Source: Ekhidna lutea (GTDB lineage: Bacteria > Bacteroidota > Bacteroidia > Cytophagales > Cyclobacteriaceae). Taken from it: a stretch of DNA of 64,000 nucleotides. This document shows, piece after piece, positions 38,061 to 48,204 of this stretch. A model generated the notes under the pieces. The model had not been told where the DNA came from and ran no database searches. It was given only the letters and a program-made list of their open reading frames with translations. Positions within the stretch are counted from its first letter, which is position 1, and each line of letters starts with the position of its first letter. The DNA lies in contig NZ_FZPD01000007.1 in assembly GCF_900188325.1 (NCBI RefSeq), positions 62,001-126,000 of the forward strand. The letters are read 5' to 3'. The position numbers and the translations under genes are program-made.

Positions 38061-39131
38061 CTAATTATCAGCTTTTTCTACCTTCCCTTTGAGGGTAATT
38101 ATTTGCGTCGGAGCTACTGGATCATTGGAGTAAATAGTAATCGATTTGTATTGATTCCCACGCATTTCTGAGGTGTCAAAAAAGACTGTGAGCGTTTGAC
38201 TCTTCCCTTTTTTGATGCCTTTCTTTTTTAGATCGTAGGTAATACACCCACAGTTTGATTTAACGGCACGCAACTCAAGTTTATCGTTACCATCATTCAT
38301 CAATTCAAATTCTTTCTCTAAAACCACGCCGGCTGTTACTTTTCCAAAATCATAAGATCGTTCTGAGATGTTTAGCTTCGCAGCATTGTCCAATTCCTCT
38401 GCTGTCATTTCGGGAAAATACTCTTCGATAACAGCCATAACCGACAAATTTTCCTCTGAGCGGCTGTTAAGTTTGATATTATCACTAACAAAACCATAGT
38501 CAGCTTTCTTATTGGGGTCATAGACTACCTTAATCTGACCTACTTCTCTTGGATTGAGAAATTCCTGAACTAACTCAACCTGTATGTGCTCGGGCAATGT
38601 CATTGCACCTGGGCTAAGTACGACAGTAGTATCTGAATAATTGAAAACATCAAAGGTCTTTGCAATAGGCTTTTCAGTAGTAATCTTTCCCATATTTAAT
38701 CCGCGATATTTCAATCTAAGATCTCCCGCTGAAATTGGAAATTCCTCTTCAGGAGTTTTTGGCTTTGGTTTCACAAAACCGGATATATAGAGTGTCCTAT
38801 TAGAGGATGCATCAGTAGTTGTAAGCCGCAATGATTTTCTGAAACGCCCTGGCCGATTCCTCGGATTGTATTTAGCTTTTACATATCCCGAATCGCCTGG
38901 CATCACCTCTTCCCTCGTCCATCCGGGAGTTGTACAACCGCATGAAGCTTTTACATTGGTGATTTTAACAGGTTCATTCCCCGTATTCACAAAATGAAAC
39001 GTGAATTCAGCAGGTCCTCCCTCTTCCTGAATATCGCCAAAATTGTGATCAGTCACTGCAAAATCAAGCTTTGATTGTGCAAAACCTCCAATAAAAAATA
39101 ATAAAGTAAATACTGAAAAAATATTTCTCAT
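38061..39131 (-). CDS. DUF1573 multi-domain exported protein
   Basis: This 356-residue protein has a signal peptide ending GGFAQ and at least two clear DUF1573 immunoglobulin-like domains. Domain one (about 22-115) has FGDIQEEGGP and VKASCGCTTPGW; the last (about 255-350) has YDFGKVTAGVVL and VKSNCGCITYDL. A more diverged copy lies between them. The conserved CGC triplet marks each complete domain. The family is common in Bacteroidota envelopes and is related to ASH/PapD-like folds; its role is unknown. Single gene, convergent with the M1 peptidase gene 9 bases away and divergent from trpS. Confidence 0.88.
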   Translation of the reverse strand: MRNIFSVFTLLFFIGGFAQSKLDFAVTDHNFGDIQEEGGPAEFTFHFVNTGNEPVKITNVKASCGCTTPGWTREEVMPGDSGYVKAKYNPRNRPGRFRKSLRLTTTDASSNRTLYISGFVKPKPKTPEEEFPISAGDLRLKYRGLNMGKITTEKPIAKTFDVFNYSDTTVVLSPGAMTLPEHIQVELVQEFLNPREVGQIKVVYDPNKKADYGFVSDNIKLNSRSEENLSVMAVIEEYFPEMTAEELDNAAKLNISERSYDFGKVTAGVVLEKEFELMNDGNDKLELRAVKSNCGCITYDLKKKGIKKGKSQTLTVFFDTSEMRGNQYKSITIYSNDPVAPTQIITLKGKVEKADN

Positions 39132-39185
39132 TTCTAATTTCGTTTTCCTTCTTTCTTACTCAACACGCAAAGACCTCAAATTATT

Positions 39186-39193
39186 TAGGTTTG
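39186..39193 (+). promoter_or_regulatory. trpS: Putative -7 promoter element for trpS
   Basis: TAGGTTTG is an exact TAnnTTTG match ending 15 bases before the trpS ATG. No good -33 TTTG is visible. Confidence 0.45.
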
Positions 39194-39208
39194 CACAAAT
39201 TTTATTAA

Positions 39209-40180
39209 ATGGCACGAATTCTTACAGGCATCCAAAGCTCAGGTAAACCACATTTAGGCAACCTTCTGGGGGCCATCATACCTGCTATAGAGCTGTCAAA
39301 AAACAAAGACAATGAGTCTTTCTTTTTTATCGCAGATTTACACTCTCTCACTACCATCAAAGATGCAAATCTACGAATAGAAAATACTAACGCAGTAGCA
39401 GCGGCATGGTTGGCTTGTGGATTTGATACATCTGCTAATACTTTTTACCGGCAATCTCGTGTTCCGGCTTGCTGTGAGCTCACATGGTACCTGAATTGTT
39501 TTACCCCTTTCCCCATGCTAGCCAATGCTCACTCGTTTAAAGATAAGTCTAATCGACTAGCTGATGTAAACGCAGGTCTATTTGACTATCCTGTACTTAT
39601 GGCATCTGATATTCTCCTTTATGATGCCAATTTCGTTCCTGTCGGAAAGGATCAAAAGCAACATTTGGAGATGACGAGAGACATGGCTTCATCATTTAAC
39701 CACCAGTTCGGTGAAACGTTTACACTGCCTGAAGCACTTATTGATGATCAGGTCATGACTATCCCGGGAACAGATGGTCAGAAAATGAGCAAGAGCTATG
39801 GAAATATCATTGATGTGTTTCTACCTGAAAAGAAGCTTCGCAAGAATGTAATGCAAATAGTCACTGATAGCACACCTCTGGAGGAGCCCAAAAATCCTGA
39901 CACATGTCACGTTTTTGCCATTTACCAATTGGTGGCGTCAAAAGAGCAGACTTCAGAAATGAGAAAAAAATATGAGGGTGGAAATTATGGCTATGGCCAT
40001 GCAAAACAGGAGCTTTTTGAGTTGCTATTAGAGAAGTTTACTAGCGAGCGAGAAAAGTTTAACTACTACATGACCAACCTTGACGAGTTGGAAGCTGAAT
40101 TGCGAAAGGGTGAAGAAAAAGCTGCCGAAATTGCAAATGAAGTTTTGACAAGAGTGAAAAGAAAATTAGGATATGCCTGA
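39209..40180 (+). CDS. trpS: Tryptophanyl-tRNA synthetase
   Basis: This 323-residue class I synthetase charges tRNA-Trp. The HIGH-like motif appears as SGKPHLGNLLGA near residue 11, and KMSKS is at residues 192-196 in DGQKMSKSYGN. Length and order are normal. Its stop overlaps the start of the phosphoglucomutase gene by 8 bases, indicating a two-gene operon that links translation and sugar metabolism, perhaps by chance. Confidence 0.96.
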   Translation: MARILTGIQSSGKPHLGNLLGAIIPAIELSKNKDNESFFFIADLHSLTTIKDANLRIENTNAVAAAWLACGFDTSANTFYRQSRVPACCELTWYLNCFTPFPMLANAHSFKDKSNRLADVNAGLFDYPVLMASDILLYDANFVPVGKDQKQHLEMTRDMASSFNHQFGETFTLPEALIDDQVMTIPGTDGQKMSKSYGNIIDVFLPEKKLRKNVMQIVTDSTPLEEPKNPDTCHVFAIYQLVASKEQTSEMRKKYEGGNYGYGHAKQELFELLLEKFTSEREKFNYYMTNLDELEAELRKGEEKAAEIANEVLTRVKRKLGYA

Positions 40181-41891
40181 AAAGATGAGTGCAAAAGATA
40201 AAGCAGGGAATTGGCTTAAAGCCAACAATATGGACGATGAGTCCAAAAATAAGATTACTCAGCTGCTAGAAAGCGAAGATGAGTTAAACGAAGCTTTTTT
40301 CCATGACCTTGAGTTTGGAACAGGCGGCCTCAGGGGTATTATGGGAATCGGAACCAACAGGATAAATAAATATACAGTTGGTATGGCTACACAGGGGTTT
40401 GCCAATTACCTAAAAAGTCAATTTAGCAACGAAATCAAAGTTGCAATTGCTCATGATAGTAGAAACAATAGTCGGCTTTTTGCAGAAACAACAGCTGCTG
40501 TATTTTCCGCAAATGGGATCAAAGTATTTCTATTTGAAGACCTGCGTCCTACACCGGAGCTTTCCTTTGCAATAAGACACCTTGGCTGTCAGGGAGGTGT
40601 AGTCCTTACTGCCTCTCATAATCCTAAAGAATACAATGGATATAAAGCATACTGGTCTGATGGTGGTCAGCTTGTTCCGCCACACGATAAAAATGTAATA
40701 GCAGAAGTAAAAAAGATCAATTCCATTGACGAAATCAACTTTGATAGTAATCCTGAGTTGATTGAATCACTTGGCAAGGATTTAGACATGGCTTACCTAG
40801 AGATGATAAAGGGCCTCTCCCTGGATCCTAAAGCTATTGCTGATAATAACGATCTTAGAATCGTGTTTTCATCGATTCATGGTACCGGCATCACAATGGT
40901 GCCTCAGGCACTTAAGGAGCTCGGGTTCAAAAATGTACATATCGTTAAATCTCAGGAAAACCCAGATGGAAACTTCCCGACGGTAGTTTACCCCAACCCG
41001 GAAGAAAAAGAGGCAATGTCACTGGCATTAAAAGAGGCTGAAAAAATAGATGCAGATCTTGTAATGGCAACAGACCCGGATGCTGACAGAGTCGGAATAG
41101 CTGTTAAAAACACCAAAGGTGAGTTTCAGCTACTTAACGGCAACCAGACAGGCGCTCTACTGGTTTTTTATCTGATGAAGAAATGGGATGAAAAAGGATT
41201 AAAGGGTAATGAGTACATTGGAAAAACCATTGTAACAACTGAACTGATCAGAGATATTGCAAACAGCTTCAATACAAAATGCTATGATACACTTACCGGA
41301 TTTAAGTGGATTGCAGACATGATACGCGAACGAGAAGGTAAAGAAGTATTTATTGGAGGAGGAGAAGAAAGCTATGGTTATATGATTGGGGAGGCAGTGA
41401 GAGATAAGGATGCTGTTGCAAGCAGTGTGATAATTGCTGAGTTGACTGCCTGGGCTAAAGGACAAGGTTTAAGTGTTTTCGAACTTCTGACAAACATCTA
41501 TGACAAATATGGTTTCTATTACGAGGAACTAAAATCCATCACAAAAAAAGGGTTACAAGGTGCCGAAGAAATCCAACGTATGATGAGCGATTTCAGATCA
41601 AACCCACCAAAAGAGCTCGCTGGATCCAGAGTTACCTATGTCATAGACTATTCAGTTAGCAAAAAAATCGACGAAGATGGAAAAAAAGAATATGTAGACC
41701 TTCCAAAATCGAATGTCCTTCAATACCTTTCCGATGACGGAACTAAAGTAAGTATCAGGCCTTCCGGAACTGAACCAAAAATCAAATTCTATTTTTCGGT
41801 TAAGGGCAAACTTGAAGGAAGGGATTATTTTAGCGCCGAGAAAAAATTAAAATCTAAAGTTCATAACTTATTGAATGACTTGAATTTGTGA
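40173..41891 (+). CDS. Phosphoglucomutase/phosphomannomutase-type phospho-sugar mutase
   Basis: This 572-residue alpha-D-phosphohexomutase interconverts sugar 1- and 6-phosphates. It has the phosphoserine loop TASHNPKEYNGYK with catalytic Ser148, the metal-binding loop ATDPDADRVG with Asp301, Asp303 and Asp305, the sugar-binding GGGEESYGY, and the C-terminal phosphate loop RPSGTEPKIKFY. The size fits the long PGM/PMM group with broad hexose and pentose use. ATG 40173 is taken as start, with ATG 40185 also possible. It overlaps trpS by 8 bases. Confidence 0.94.
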   Translation: MPEKMSAKDKAGNWLKANNMDDESKNKITQLLESEDELNEAFFHDLEFGTGGLRGIMGIGTNRINKYTVGMATQGFANYLKSQFSNEIKVAIAHDSRNNSRLFAETTAAVFSANGIKVFLFEDLRPTPELSFAIRHLGCQGGVVLTASHNPKEYNGYKAYWSDGGQLVPPHDKNVIAEVKKINSIDEINFDSNPELIESLGKDLDMAYLEMIKGLSLDPKAIADNNDLRIVFSSIHGTGITMVPQALKELGFKNVHIVKSQENPDGNFPTVVYPNPEEKEAMSLALKEAEKIDADLVMATDPDADRVGIAVKNTKGEFQLLNGNQTGALLVFYLMKKWDEKGLKGNEYIGKTIVTTELIRDIANSFNTKCYDTLTGFKWIADMIREREGKEVFIGGGEESYGYMIGEAVRDKDAVASSVIIAELTAWAKGQGLSVFELLTNIYDKYGFYYEELKSITKKGLQGAEEIQRMMSDFRSNPPKELAGSRVTYVIDYSVSKKIDEDGKKEYVDLPKSNVLQYLSDDGTKVSIRPSGTEPKIKFYFSVKGKLEGRDYFSAEKKLKSKVHNLLNDLNL

Positions 41892-42008
41892 TCAAATCTC
41901 AAATAATTGGATTAAATAAACCAAAAGTGTTAATTTGCGAAGATTAGAGAGATTATTTAAAATTCAGTCTTTCAAAATAGTGAGTCACCAATCTAACCGA
42001 AAAGACAA

Positions 42009-43016
42009 TTGAGTAGCGTAGCACTAAATTTTTTCCTTGTAATTGTAGGGTTTGTCCTACTGATAAAAGGGGCAGATTATCTCGTTAACGGGGCTTCTTC
42101 TTTAGCAAAGCGATTCAATGTCTCTGACATAGCCATAGGTCTTACAGTTGTAGCCATGGGTACTTCCGCTCCCGAATTAGTAGTAAATATCATATCAGGA
42201 TCAGTTCAGGATAGTGCAACAGGAGCAAACGAGGTTGTATTTGGTAATATTATAGGATCAAATATTTTCAACATCTTTCTCATTCTCGGTATAGCCGCAA
42301 TCATTTATCCCCTTACTGTAGAAAGAAATGCGCTTTGGAAAGAAGTACCATACTCGCTTCTAGCTACATTCATTTTTTTCATACTAGTTAATGACGCAAT
42401 GTTTTTTGGAGCAGAGAAAAATTCTCTTGACACAAAAGACGGCATTATACTTCTTGTGATGTTCTGCCTGTTTTTGATTTATATCTTCATGAATCTAAAC
42501 AGAAATCCAGAAGCTGAAGTAGAGGATATTGAAATATATGGTAGCTTAAAAACAACCATAATGATTGCGCTGGGTATTGTTGGGCTTGTCTTTGGAGGTA
42601 ATTTGATCGTAGAAAATGCAGTAACCATTGCGAAGTTTTATGATGTAAGTGATAAAATGATCGGCCTTACCATTTTAGCAGCAGGTACTTCTCTACCAGA
42701 GTTGGCAACTTCTGCAGTAGCTGCCTTCCACAAAAAATCAGATTTGGCTGTCGGCAATATTGTTGGCTCAAATATTTTCAACCTTCTACTTGTCTTGGGA
42801 GCCACTTCCATTGTGCATTCCCCTTTAATTTTCACCCCTACCCTGAATACCGACCTATATATTGTGATGGTAGGAACATTGATGCTCTTCCTATTCATGT
42901 TCACTTTAAACAAATACAAGCTGGATAGAGCAGAAGGAATGGTTTACTTAATTGGTTTTGTCGCCTATTCGTATTATCTCTTTGTAAGGGAGGATATTCT
43001 TCCAGGGTTTTTCTAA
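42009..43016 (+). CDS. Calcium/sodium antiporter (CaCA superfamily)
   Basis: A 335-residue inner-membrane exchanger has ten or so transmembrane helices in two inverted halves. Each half carries the alpha-repeat: GLTVVAMGTSAPELVVNIISG with FGNIIGSNIFNIFLILG in the first, and GLTILAAGTSLPELATSAVAA with VGNIVGSNIFNLLLVLG in the second. The Glu and Asn residues of these repeats bind the cations. The frame begins at TTG 42009; the next in-frame ATG is inside the first alpha-repeat, so TTG is well supported. It ends 12 bases before pgi and is likely co-transcribed with it. Confidence 0.94.
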   Translation: MSSVALNFFLVIVGFVLLIKGADYLVNGASSLAKRFNVSDIAIGLTVVAMGTSAPELVVNIISGSVQDSATGANEVVFGNIIGSNIFNIFLILGIAAIIYPLTVERNALWKEVPYSLLATFIFFILVNDAMFFGAEKNSLDTKDGIILLVMFCLFLIYIFMNLNRNPEAEVEDIEIYGSLKTTIMIALGIVGLVFGGNLIVENAVTIAKFYDVSDKMIGLTILAAGTSLPELATSAVAAFHKKSDLAVGNIVGSNIFNLLLVLGATSIVHSPLIFTPTLNTDLYIVMVGTLMLFLFMFTLNKYKLDRAEGMVYLIGFVAYSYYLFVREDILPGFF

Positions 43017-43028
43017 AATTCTAATATC

Positions 43029-44615
43029 ATGCTGCCAAAAATTGACCCTACGACCACCAAGTCATGGGCAAGACTTCTTGAGTTGTCAACTCAAAAATTC
43101 AATATTCAGGATTCAATAAATTCTGAAAGAATAAAAAAATACACCTTCGACTTTGGTGACTTCCATTTCGATTTTTCTAAAAATATGGTTTCGGATGAGG
43201 TTCTTAAAAACCTGATCCACCTCGCTGAAGAATGCCAGGTTAACGATGCAACTAAAAGCATGTTTAATGGCGAACAAATTAATGAAACCGAAGATCGAGC
43301 GGTTCACCATATTGCTCTACGAGAAAGGTCTAAGCCTGAAGTAAGGAAAGAACTTGAAAAAACAAAAGTATTCACAGAAAAGCTCCATAATGGAGAGTGG
43401 AGAGGGTTTTCTGGCAAGAAAATCACAGATGTAGTTAACATTGGAATAGGAGGGTCAGATCTGGGACCAAAAATGGTTTCCTATGCATTAAGGCCTTTTT
43501 GGAAAGATATTACTCCACACTTCATTTCCAATGTAGATGCAGCACAGCAGGTAGAAATACTCGATGATCTAAATCCTGAAACCACACTATTCATCATTGC
43601 ATCAAAAACTTTTACCACTCAGGAGACATTAACGAATGCTTTCTCTGCGCGCGAGTGGTTTTTGACAAAAGGAGGAAATGAGCAGACCATAAGCAAACAT
43701 TTTGTTGCTGTAAGCACGAATGAATCAGCAGTGAACGATTTTGGAATCTCAAGCGAAAACATGTTTGAATTTTGGGACTGGGTCGGCGGACGTTATTCAT
43801 TATGGTCGGCAATTGGGCTTTCCATAGCATGTGCGGTTGGTTTTAAGCAATTTGAAGAGCTACTTGATGGCGCTAAGGAAATGGACGATCATTTCCACAC
43901 AACCGAGCCAAGCAAAAACCTTCCTACCCTATCCGCACTGATTGGGGTTTGGTACAACAACTTCCTTGAATACGATTCGCTAGCTATTTTACCCTATGAT
44001 CATCGATTAAGGTACCTGCCATCATACCTACAACAGGTGGATATGGAAAGCAATGGAAAATACATCGATCGATCAGGTAAGAAAGCAAACTATCAAACCG
44101 GTCCAATCATTTGGGGAGAGCCCGGCACAAATGGCCAACATGCTTTTTATCAACTTATTCATCAGGGCACAAAGGTTATCCCTTGTGAATTCATTGCCGT
44201 TTCAAAACCAGCTCATAATCACCAAGACCATCACGAAAAACTACTAGCAAATTTCTTTGCGCAATCAGAAGCACTTCTAACCGGAAAGACTCGGGAACAA
44301 GTGATTTCTGAAATTGGCAATCAGGCAGATGAACTCGTTATCAGCTCGAAGGTATTTGAAGGAAATAGACCATCTACAAGCATATTATTTAAAGAACTGA
44401 ACCCTTTCAACTTAGGAAAACTGATTGCCTTCTATGAACACAAAGTATTTGTTCAGGGAGTAATCTGGAATATTTTCAGTTTTGATCAATGGGGGGTTGA
44501 ACTGGGCAAACAGCTATCCAAACCTATTTTAAGAGAAATTAAAGAGCAAACTGAAGGAAAGCATGATTCCTCCACTCAATCGCTCATGCGGAAGTTTTAC
44601 GACATGCGGAAATGA
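43029..44615 (+). CDS. pgi: Glucose-6-phosphate isomerase
   Basis: This 528-residue glycolytic enzyme interconverts glucose 6-phosphate and fructose 6-phosphate. Conserved parts are [26 protein letters not shown], the signature [18 protein letters not shown] containing the catalytic glutamate and histidine, and [22 protein letters not shown] containing the active-site lysine. It belongs to the longer bacterial type rather than the archaeal or Bacillus-like forms. Its 3' end overlaps the convergent methyltransferase gene by 19 bases. Confidence 0.96.
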   Translation: MLPKIDPTTTKSWARLLELSTQKFNIQDSINSERIKKYTFDFGDFHFDFSKNMVSDEVLKNLIHLAEECQVNDATKSMFNGEQINETEDRAVHHIALRERSKPEVRKELEKTKVFTEKLHNGEWRGFSGKKITDVVNIGIGGSDLGPKMVSYALRPFWKDITPHFISNVDAAQQVEILDDLNPETTLFIIASKTFTTQETLTNAFSAREWFLTKGGNEQTISKHFVAVSTNESAVNDFGISSENMFEFWDWVGGRYSLWSAIGLSIACAVGFKQFEELLDGAKEMDDHFHTTEPSKNLPTLSALIGVWYNNFLEYDSLAILPYDHRLRYLPSYLQQVDMESNGKYIDRSGKKANYQTGPIIWGEPGTNGQHAFYQLIHQGTKVIPCEFIAVSKPAHNHQDHHEKLLANFFAQSEALLTGKTREQVISEIGNQADELVISSKVFEGNRPSTSILFKELNPFNLGKLIAFYEHKVFVQGVIWNIFSFDQWGVELGKQLSKPILREIKEQTEGKHDSSTQSLMRKFYDMRK

Positions 44616-45328
44616 GCTGCGAGTATTCCGGTTGCTATCCCTACATTCAGTGATTCCGCATTACCAAACTTTGGAATGCTGAGATAGTCAGAAATATTTT
44701 TTCTGGTTGTATCCCCAACTCCATGAGACTCACTTCCCAATACAATGACAACAGGATGCTCCGGCTTAAAATCTTTTATTGATTTTCCACTCATATCTGC
44801 TGCGAAAACAGGTAAATTATTTTGCGAATAAAACTCGCTTATATCTACATTAAAGACCTTCATACGAGTAAATGAGCCCATTGTACTATTGATCACTTTG
44901 GGATGATAAAACTCTGCACAGCCCTCAGAGCACACTACCTGATCAAAGCCAAACCAATCCAGCGTTCTGATGATCGTGCCTACATTTCCTGGATCCCCTA
45001 CTCCATCTAATAAAAAAATATGATCATCAAAATTGATTTGATGTCCATTCCACTCTTTCATTCTCGCAACAGCTATGGCATCCTCATTTGTCTTAAAAGT
45101 GCCCAACTGCTCTAATAAATCAGGCTTTACAATTTCGTTACGATGACTACCTGACTTTAAGTTTTGAGATATAAATGACTCTGAGCCAACCAAAAACTCG
45201 ATTTTGTAGTCAGAATTAATCAACTCCTGCACATTTTTTGCTCCTTCCACCAAAAAGCATTTTTCGCGAGTGCGGTACTTCTTAACTTTGAGCGATTTTA
45301 TAAATTTCTGATCCTTCCTAGAGAGCAT
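44597..45328 (-). CDS. SpoU/TrmH-family RNA 2'-O-methyltransferase
   Basis: This 243-residue SPOUT methyltransferase likely modifies rRNA or tRNA. The N-terminal substrate-binding part starts [20 protein letters not shown], typical of the TrmH/RlmB-like group. The knot domain has [23 protein letters not shown] (motif 1), [11 protein letters not shown] (motif 2) and [20 protein letters not shown] (motif 3). The exact target is not readable. Its start codon is only 5 bases from the divergent tamL start. Confidence 0.92.
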   Translation of the reverse strand: MLSRKDQKFIKSLKVKKYRTREKCFLVEGAKNVQELINSDYKIEFLVGSESFISQNLKSGSHRNEIVKPDLLEQLGTFKTNEDAIAVARMKEWNGHQINFDDHIFLLDGVGDPGNVGTIIRTLDWFGFDQVVCSEGCAEFYHPKVINSTMGSFTRMKVFNVDISEFYSQNNLPVFAADMSGKSIKDFKPEHPVVIVLGSESHGVGDTTRKNISDYLSIPKFGNAESLNVGIATGILAAHFRMS

Positions 45329-45333
45329 TTGAA

Positions 45334-48204
45334 TTGAAGCAATTTTTTAAACTAAGCCAAATATCATTATTCGCAGGGATATTCCTCACCTCATGCCTTG
45401 GCTCTAAGTTTTTGAAAGATGATCAACAAATTCTAGCAAAGCAAAAGATAGAGGGACTCTCTGGTTCGTTACGGGATGGCGCTAAGGGGCTCTATGAGCA
45501 ATCTACTAACAGTAGAATGCTTTTCGGGTATCCATTTGTTCATATTGCTCATTTTTATAAGCTCGGTGAAGACGGGATTGGATATAAGAGAGATGTTGAG
45601 CGGTTAGAATTAAGAAAAAATGATCTAAAAGAAATTTTTGCAAAACGGATTGAAAAAGCAGACTCGACTCGCAAGATTGAATTAAAGCACACCCTTGAGA
45701 AGAAAATAGCCAGAAGAAATAATAAGATTGAAAGGGTTAAGGAACGATTTGATAAAAAAGTAAACAAACGTGAGGAGCGTCTATCTAGCCTCATAAGACG
45801 ATTTGAACAAAAAATTCAAGACGCCAATGATGATGGAAATAAGAAAAAAGCAAATCGTCTTGAAGGTAGGTTTCGATGGAAAAAATTCAGAAAAGAGCAA
45901 AAAATAGAACGTCTCAAAGACTATGAATGGGTCGGGTTGTGGTATTTTGATCCAGACGTTGAAAAGGCAGAAAAAGATTCGTTAATCACAAAATTTGACC
46001 ATAAAATCCAGCATGCAAGTACTGATAAAAAGAGGCAAAAACTTCGCAACAAGAAGGCCAAAAAAATAGATAAGAAGAACAAAACCATCAAGCAAGGGAA
46101 TCAATTGATGCGTTGGGGGGAAGAACCAGCAATCTATAATCACACGAGCTCAAAATTAACAGTTGAAAAAATTGATCAATACTTGAACTCAAAGGGTTAT
46201 TTTGATGCTAAAATTCAAATAGATACGGCCAATTATGACAGCCTGAATTTTACAGGGCGTTTTGGTAGAAATGTCCGAAATTGGTTCAGCAGATGGTTTG
46301 GAGCTAAGCATCGTTACGTCAATGTTGATTATCACGTAGACCTTAACAACAGGTATTATATAGACTCAATCCAGTACCATATAGAAGATACTGTTCTTAG
46401 AGCTTTGATTTTTGAAAGCATTAAAGAATCACCTCTAAAAAAAGGGTTTTATGACCAGAGTACATTAAGTGAGGAGCGTGATTTTATTTATGACCTGGCA
46501 GTCAACAATGGCTACTATGAATTCTCTAAACAATACATTCAGTTTCAAATTGATTCTACTCAGCTTGGTCAGGATAGCCTGATTGTCAGGGAGCTAATAA
46601 AAAATCCACCGCAACAAAGTGAGCATAAAATTTACTACCTGGATTCCGTTGTGTTTATTACTGATGCAAGCATTAGAGAAACATACAGCCGAACGAATGA
46701 GAGCTATCGTGACATCACCTTCAGCTTTGCGAAAAATCGATATTCAAAAAAAGTCCTGGAATGGCGTATTCCGCTTGAACAGGATGATCCATATAGCAGA
46801 GACCTCACCTTAGAAACCCAGCGTCAGCTTTCCTATCTGGACAACTTCAAGTTTATCAACATCAATTACGATACCACGGGAAATTATTTTGTAGCCAATA
46901 TTTTCACTTCCCCATTTGATAAGTTTCAAACATCAAGTGAATTTGGACTTTCAAGAGCTCAAGGAAGGCCCGGACCGTTTGTTAATGTAAATCTGAAAAA
47001 TAGAAATACTTTCAGAACTCTCGAAATTTTAAGTTTCGATGCAAATGCAAAACTCGAAGACCTGCAGTCGGTTCGGGAAAACGCTGAATTTGATGGAAAC
47101 TACACCTCCCGTCAATTTGGAGGTGAGGCAGCCATTACATTTCCTCAGTTTTTATTTCCATTGGGCTCATACTATAAAAATAAAATTGGACGATTCAATC
47201 CCAAAACAAGAATCTCCTTTGGTTTTTCATTTGAAGATCGGGTAAGTGAATACAGAAGGATAATTTATCAGGGCACATGGGCGTATAGCTGGCAGGTAAA
47301 GGATCAGGTCAAGTACATTCTCACACCTTTTCAGCTAAGCCTTACAGATGCAACCACTACCGATGATTTTGATGAATTTCTAGCCACATTTGATGAAAAT
47401 AATCCATATGCATTGGCCTTTAATTCATCGGTGGTAAGCAGCACTGCATTTCAAATGGATATAAGTTTTGGAGACTATGCGCACGGCCGTGATGGCGGAT
47501 ATATGCGTCTAAATGCCGAGATGGGCGGAAACCTCAATAATATATTTGGTGAATCATTTTTGGGCGACAGTCTGGAAACATATAAGTATGCGAAAGCACA
47601 AATTGATTTAAGAAAAATTGAGCGACTCACGCGAAACACCAACCTGGCAGCACGGTTAAATATTGGACTTGCATATCCATATGGAGCTAATCGATCCCTA
47701 CCGTATGAAAAGTACTTTTTTGCTGGTGGAAGCAGTAGCATTCGGGCATGGAAACCGAGGCGATTAGGGCCGGGTGCTTACGGTTCATTTGAAGATGCCG
47801 ACGGTAATCCGCTCGAGGAGATAAATGATAACAATGAACAGCGAGGGGAGCTATTAATTGAATCTAGTATAGAGTTAAGACAAGACCTGGTTGGCTTTCT
47901 TGAAGGAGCCGTTTTTATTGATGCAGGAAATATCTGGCAGGTACGGCAGTCTCTGGTAAATGCAGATAAAGACCCGGAGGGAGATGATGGTCTTTTTAAG
48001 TTCGAAAACTTTGTGGATGAAATTGCGGTTGGGGCAGGTGTAGGACTCAGGTTCGATCTCCAATTTTTAATCTTTAGAGTAGATTTAGGTTTAAAGCTCT
48101 TTGATCCGGGTCAAAAACGAGGAGAGCGCTTCGTTGGAAATGAAATATTTTCCAACTTCGACAGAAATTCAGAAATTAATATCGGGATAGGGTATCCATT
48201 TTAA
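45334..48204 (+). CDS. tamL: TamL-type Omp85/BamA-like outer-membrane assembly lipoprotein
   Basis: This 956-residue Omp85 protein has a lipoprotein signal peptide ending in IFLTSC (lipid on Cys21), the Bacteroidota variant of TamA that works with TamB in moving proteins or lipids to the outer membrane. POTRA-like segments span about 270-545, and a 16-strand barrel follows to the end (SEINIGIGYPF). The Omp85 lid motif appears in the RSLPYEKYFFAGGSSSIRAWKPRRLG region. Residues about 85-257 form a very Lys/Arg/Glu-rich, helical insertion. The start is TTG 45334, forced by lack of an ATG near the signal peptide. The usual tamB partner does not follow; hemF does, overlapping by one base. Confidence 0.9.
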   Translation: MKQFFKLSQISLFAGIFLTSCLGSKFLKDDQQILAKQKIEGLSGSLRDGAKGLYEQSTNSRMLFGYPFVHIAHFYKLGEDGIGYKRDVERLELRKNDLKEIFAKRIEKADSTRKIELKHTLEKKIARRNNKIERVKERFDKKVNKREERLSSLIRRFEQKIQDANDDGNKKKANRLEGRFRWKKFRKEQKIERLKDYEWVGLWYFDPDVEKAEKDSLITKFDHKIQHASTDKKRQKLRNKKAKKIDKKNKTIKQGNQLMRWGEEPAIYNHTSSKLTVEKIDQYLNSKGYFDAKIQIDTANYDSLNFTGRFGRNVRNWFSRWFGAKHRYVNVDYHVDLNNRYYIDSIQYHIEDTVLRALIFESIKESPLKKGFYDQSTLSEERDFIYDLAVNNGYYEFSKQYIQFQIDSTQLGQDSLIVRELIKNPPQQSEHKIYYLDSVVFITDASIRETYSRTNESYRDITFSFAKNRYSKKVLEWRIPLEQDDPYSRDLTLETQRQLSYLDNFKFININYDTTGNYFVANIFTSPFDKFQTSSEFGLSRAQGRPGPFVNVNLKNRNTFRTLEILSFDANAKLEDLQSVRENAEFDGNYTSRQFGGEAAITFPQFLFPLGSYYKNKIGRFNPKTRISFGFSFEDRVSEYRRIIYQGTWAYSWQVKDQVKYILTPFQLSLTDATTTDDFDEFLATFDENNPYALAFNSSVVSSTAFQMDISFGDYAHGRDGGYMRLNAEMGGNLNNIFGESFLGDSLETYKYAKAQIDLRKIERLTRNTNLAARLNIGLAYPYGANRSLPYEKYFFAGGSSSIRAWKPRRLGPGAYGSFEDADGNPLEEINDNNEQRGELLIESSIELRQDLVGFLEGAVFIDAGNIWQVRQSLVNADKDPEGDDGLFKFENFVDEIAVGAGVGLRFDLQFLIFRVDLGLKLFDPGQKRGERFVGNEIFSNFDRNSEINIGIGYPF

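Noticed and set aside
38039-38061. GGAGAAG/CTTCTCC hairpin at convergent gene ends as a terminator
   Set aside because: It has no T-run on either side and overlaps the stop codon; kept only as a remark in the gene entry.
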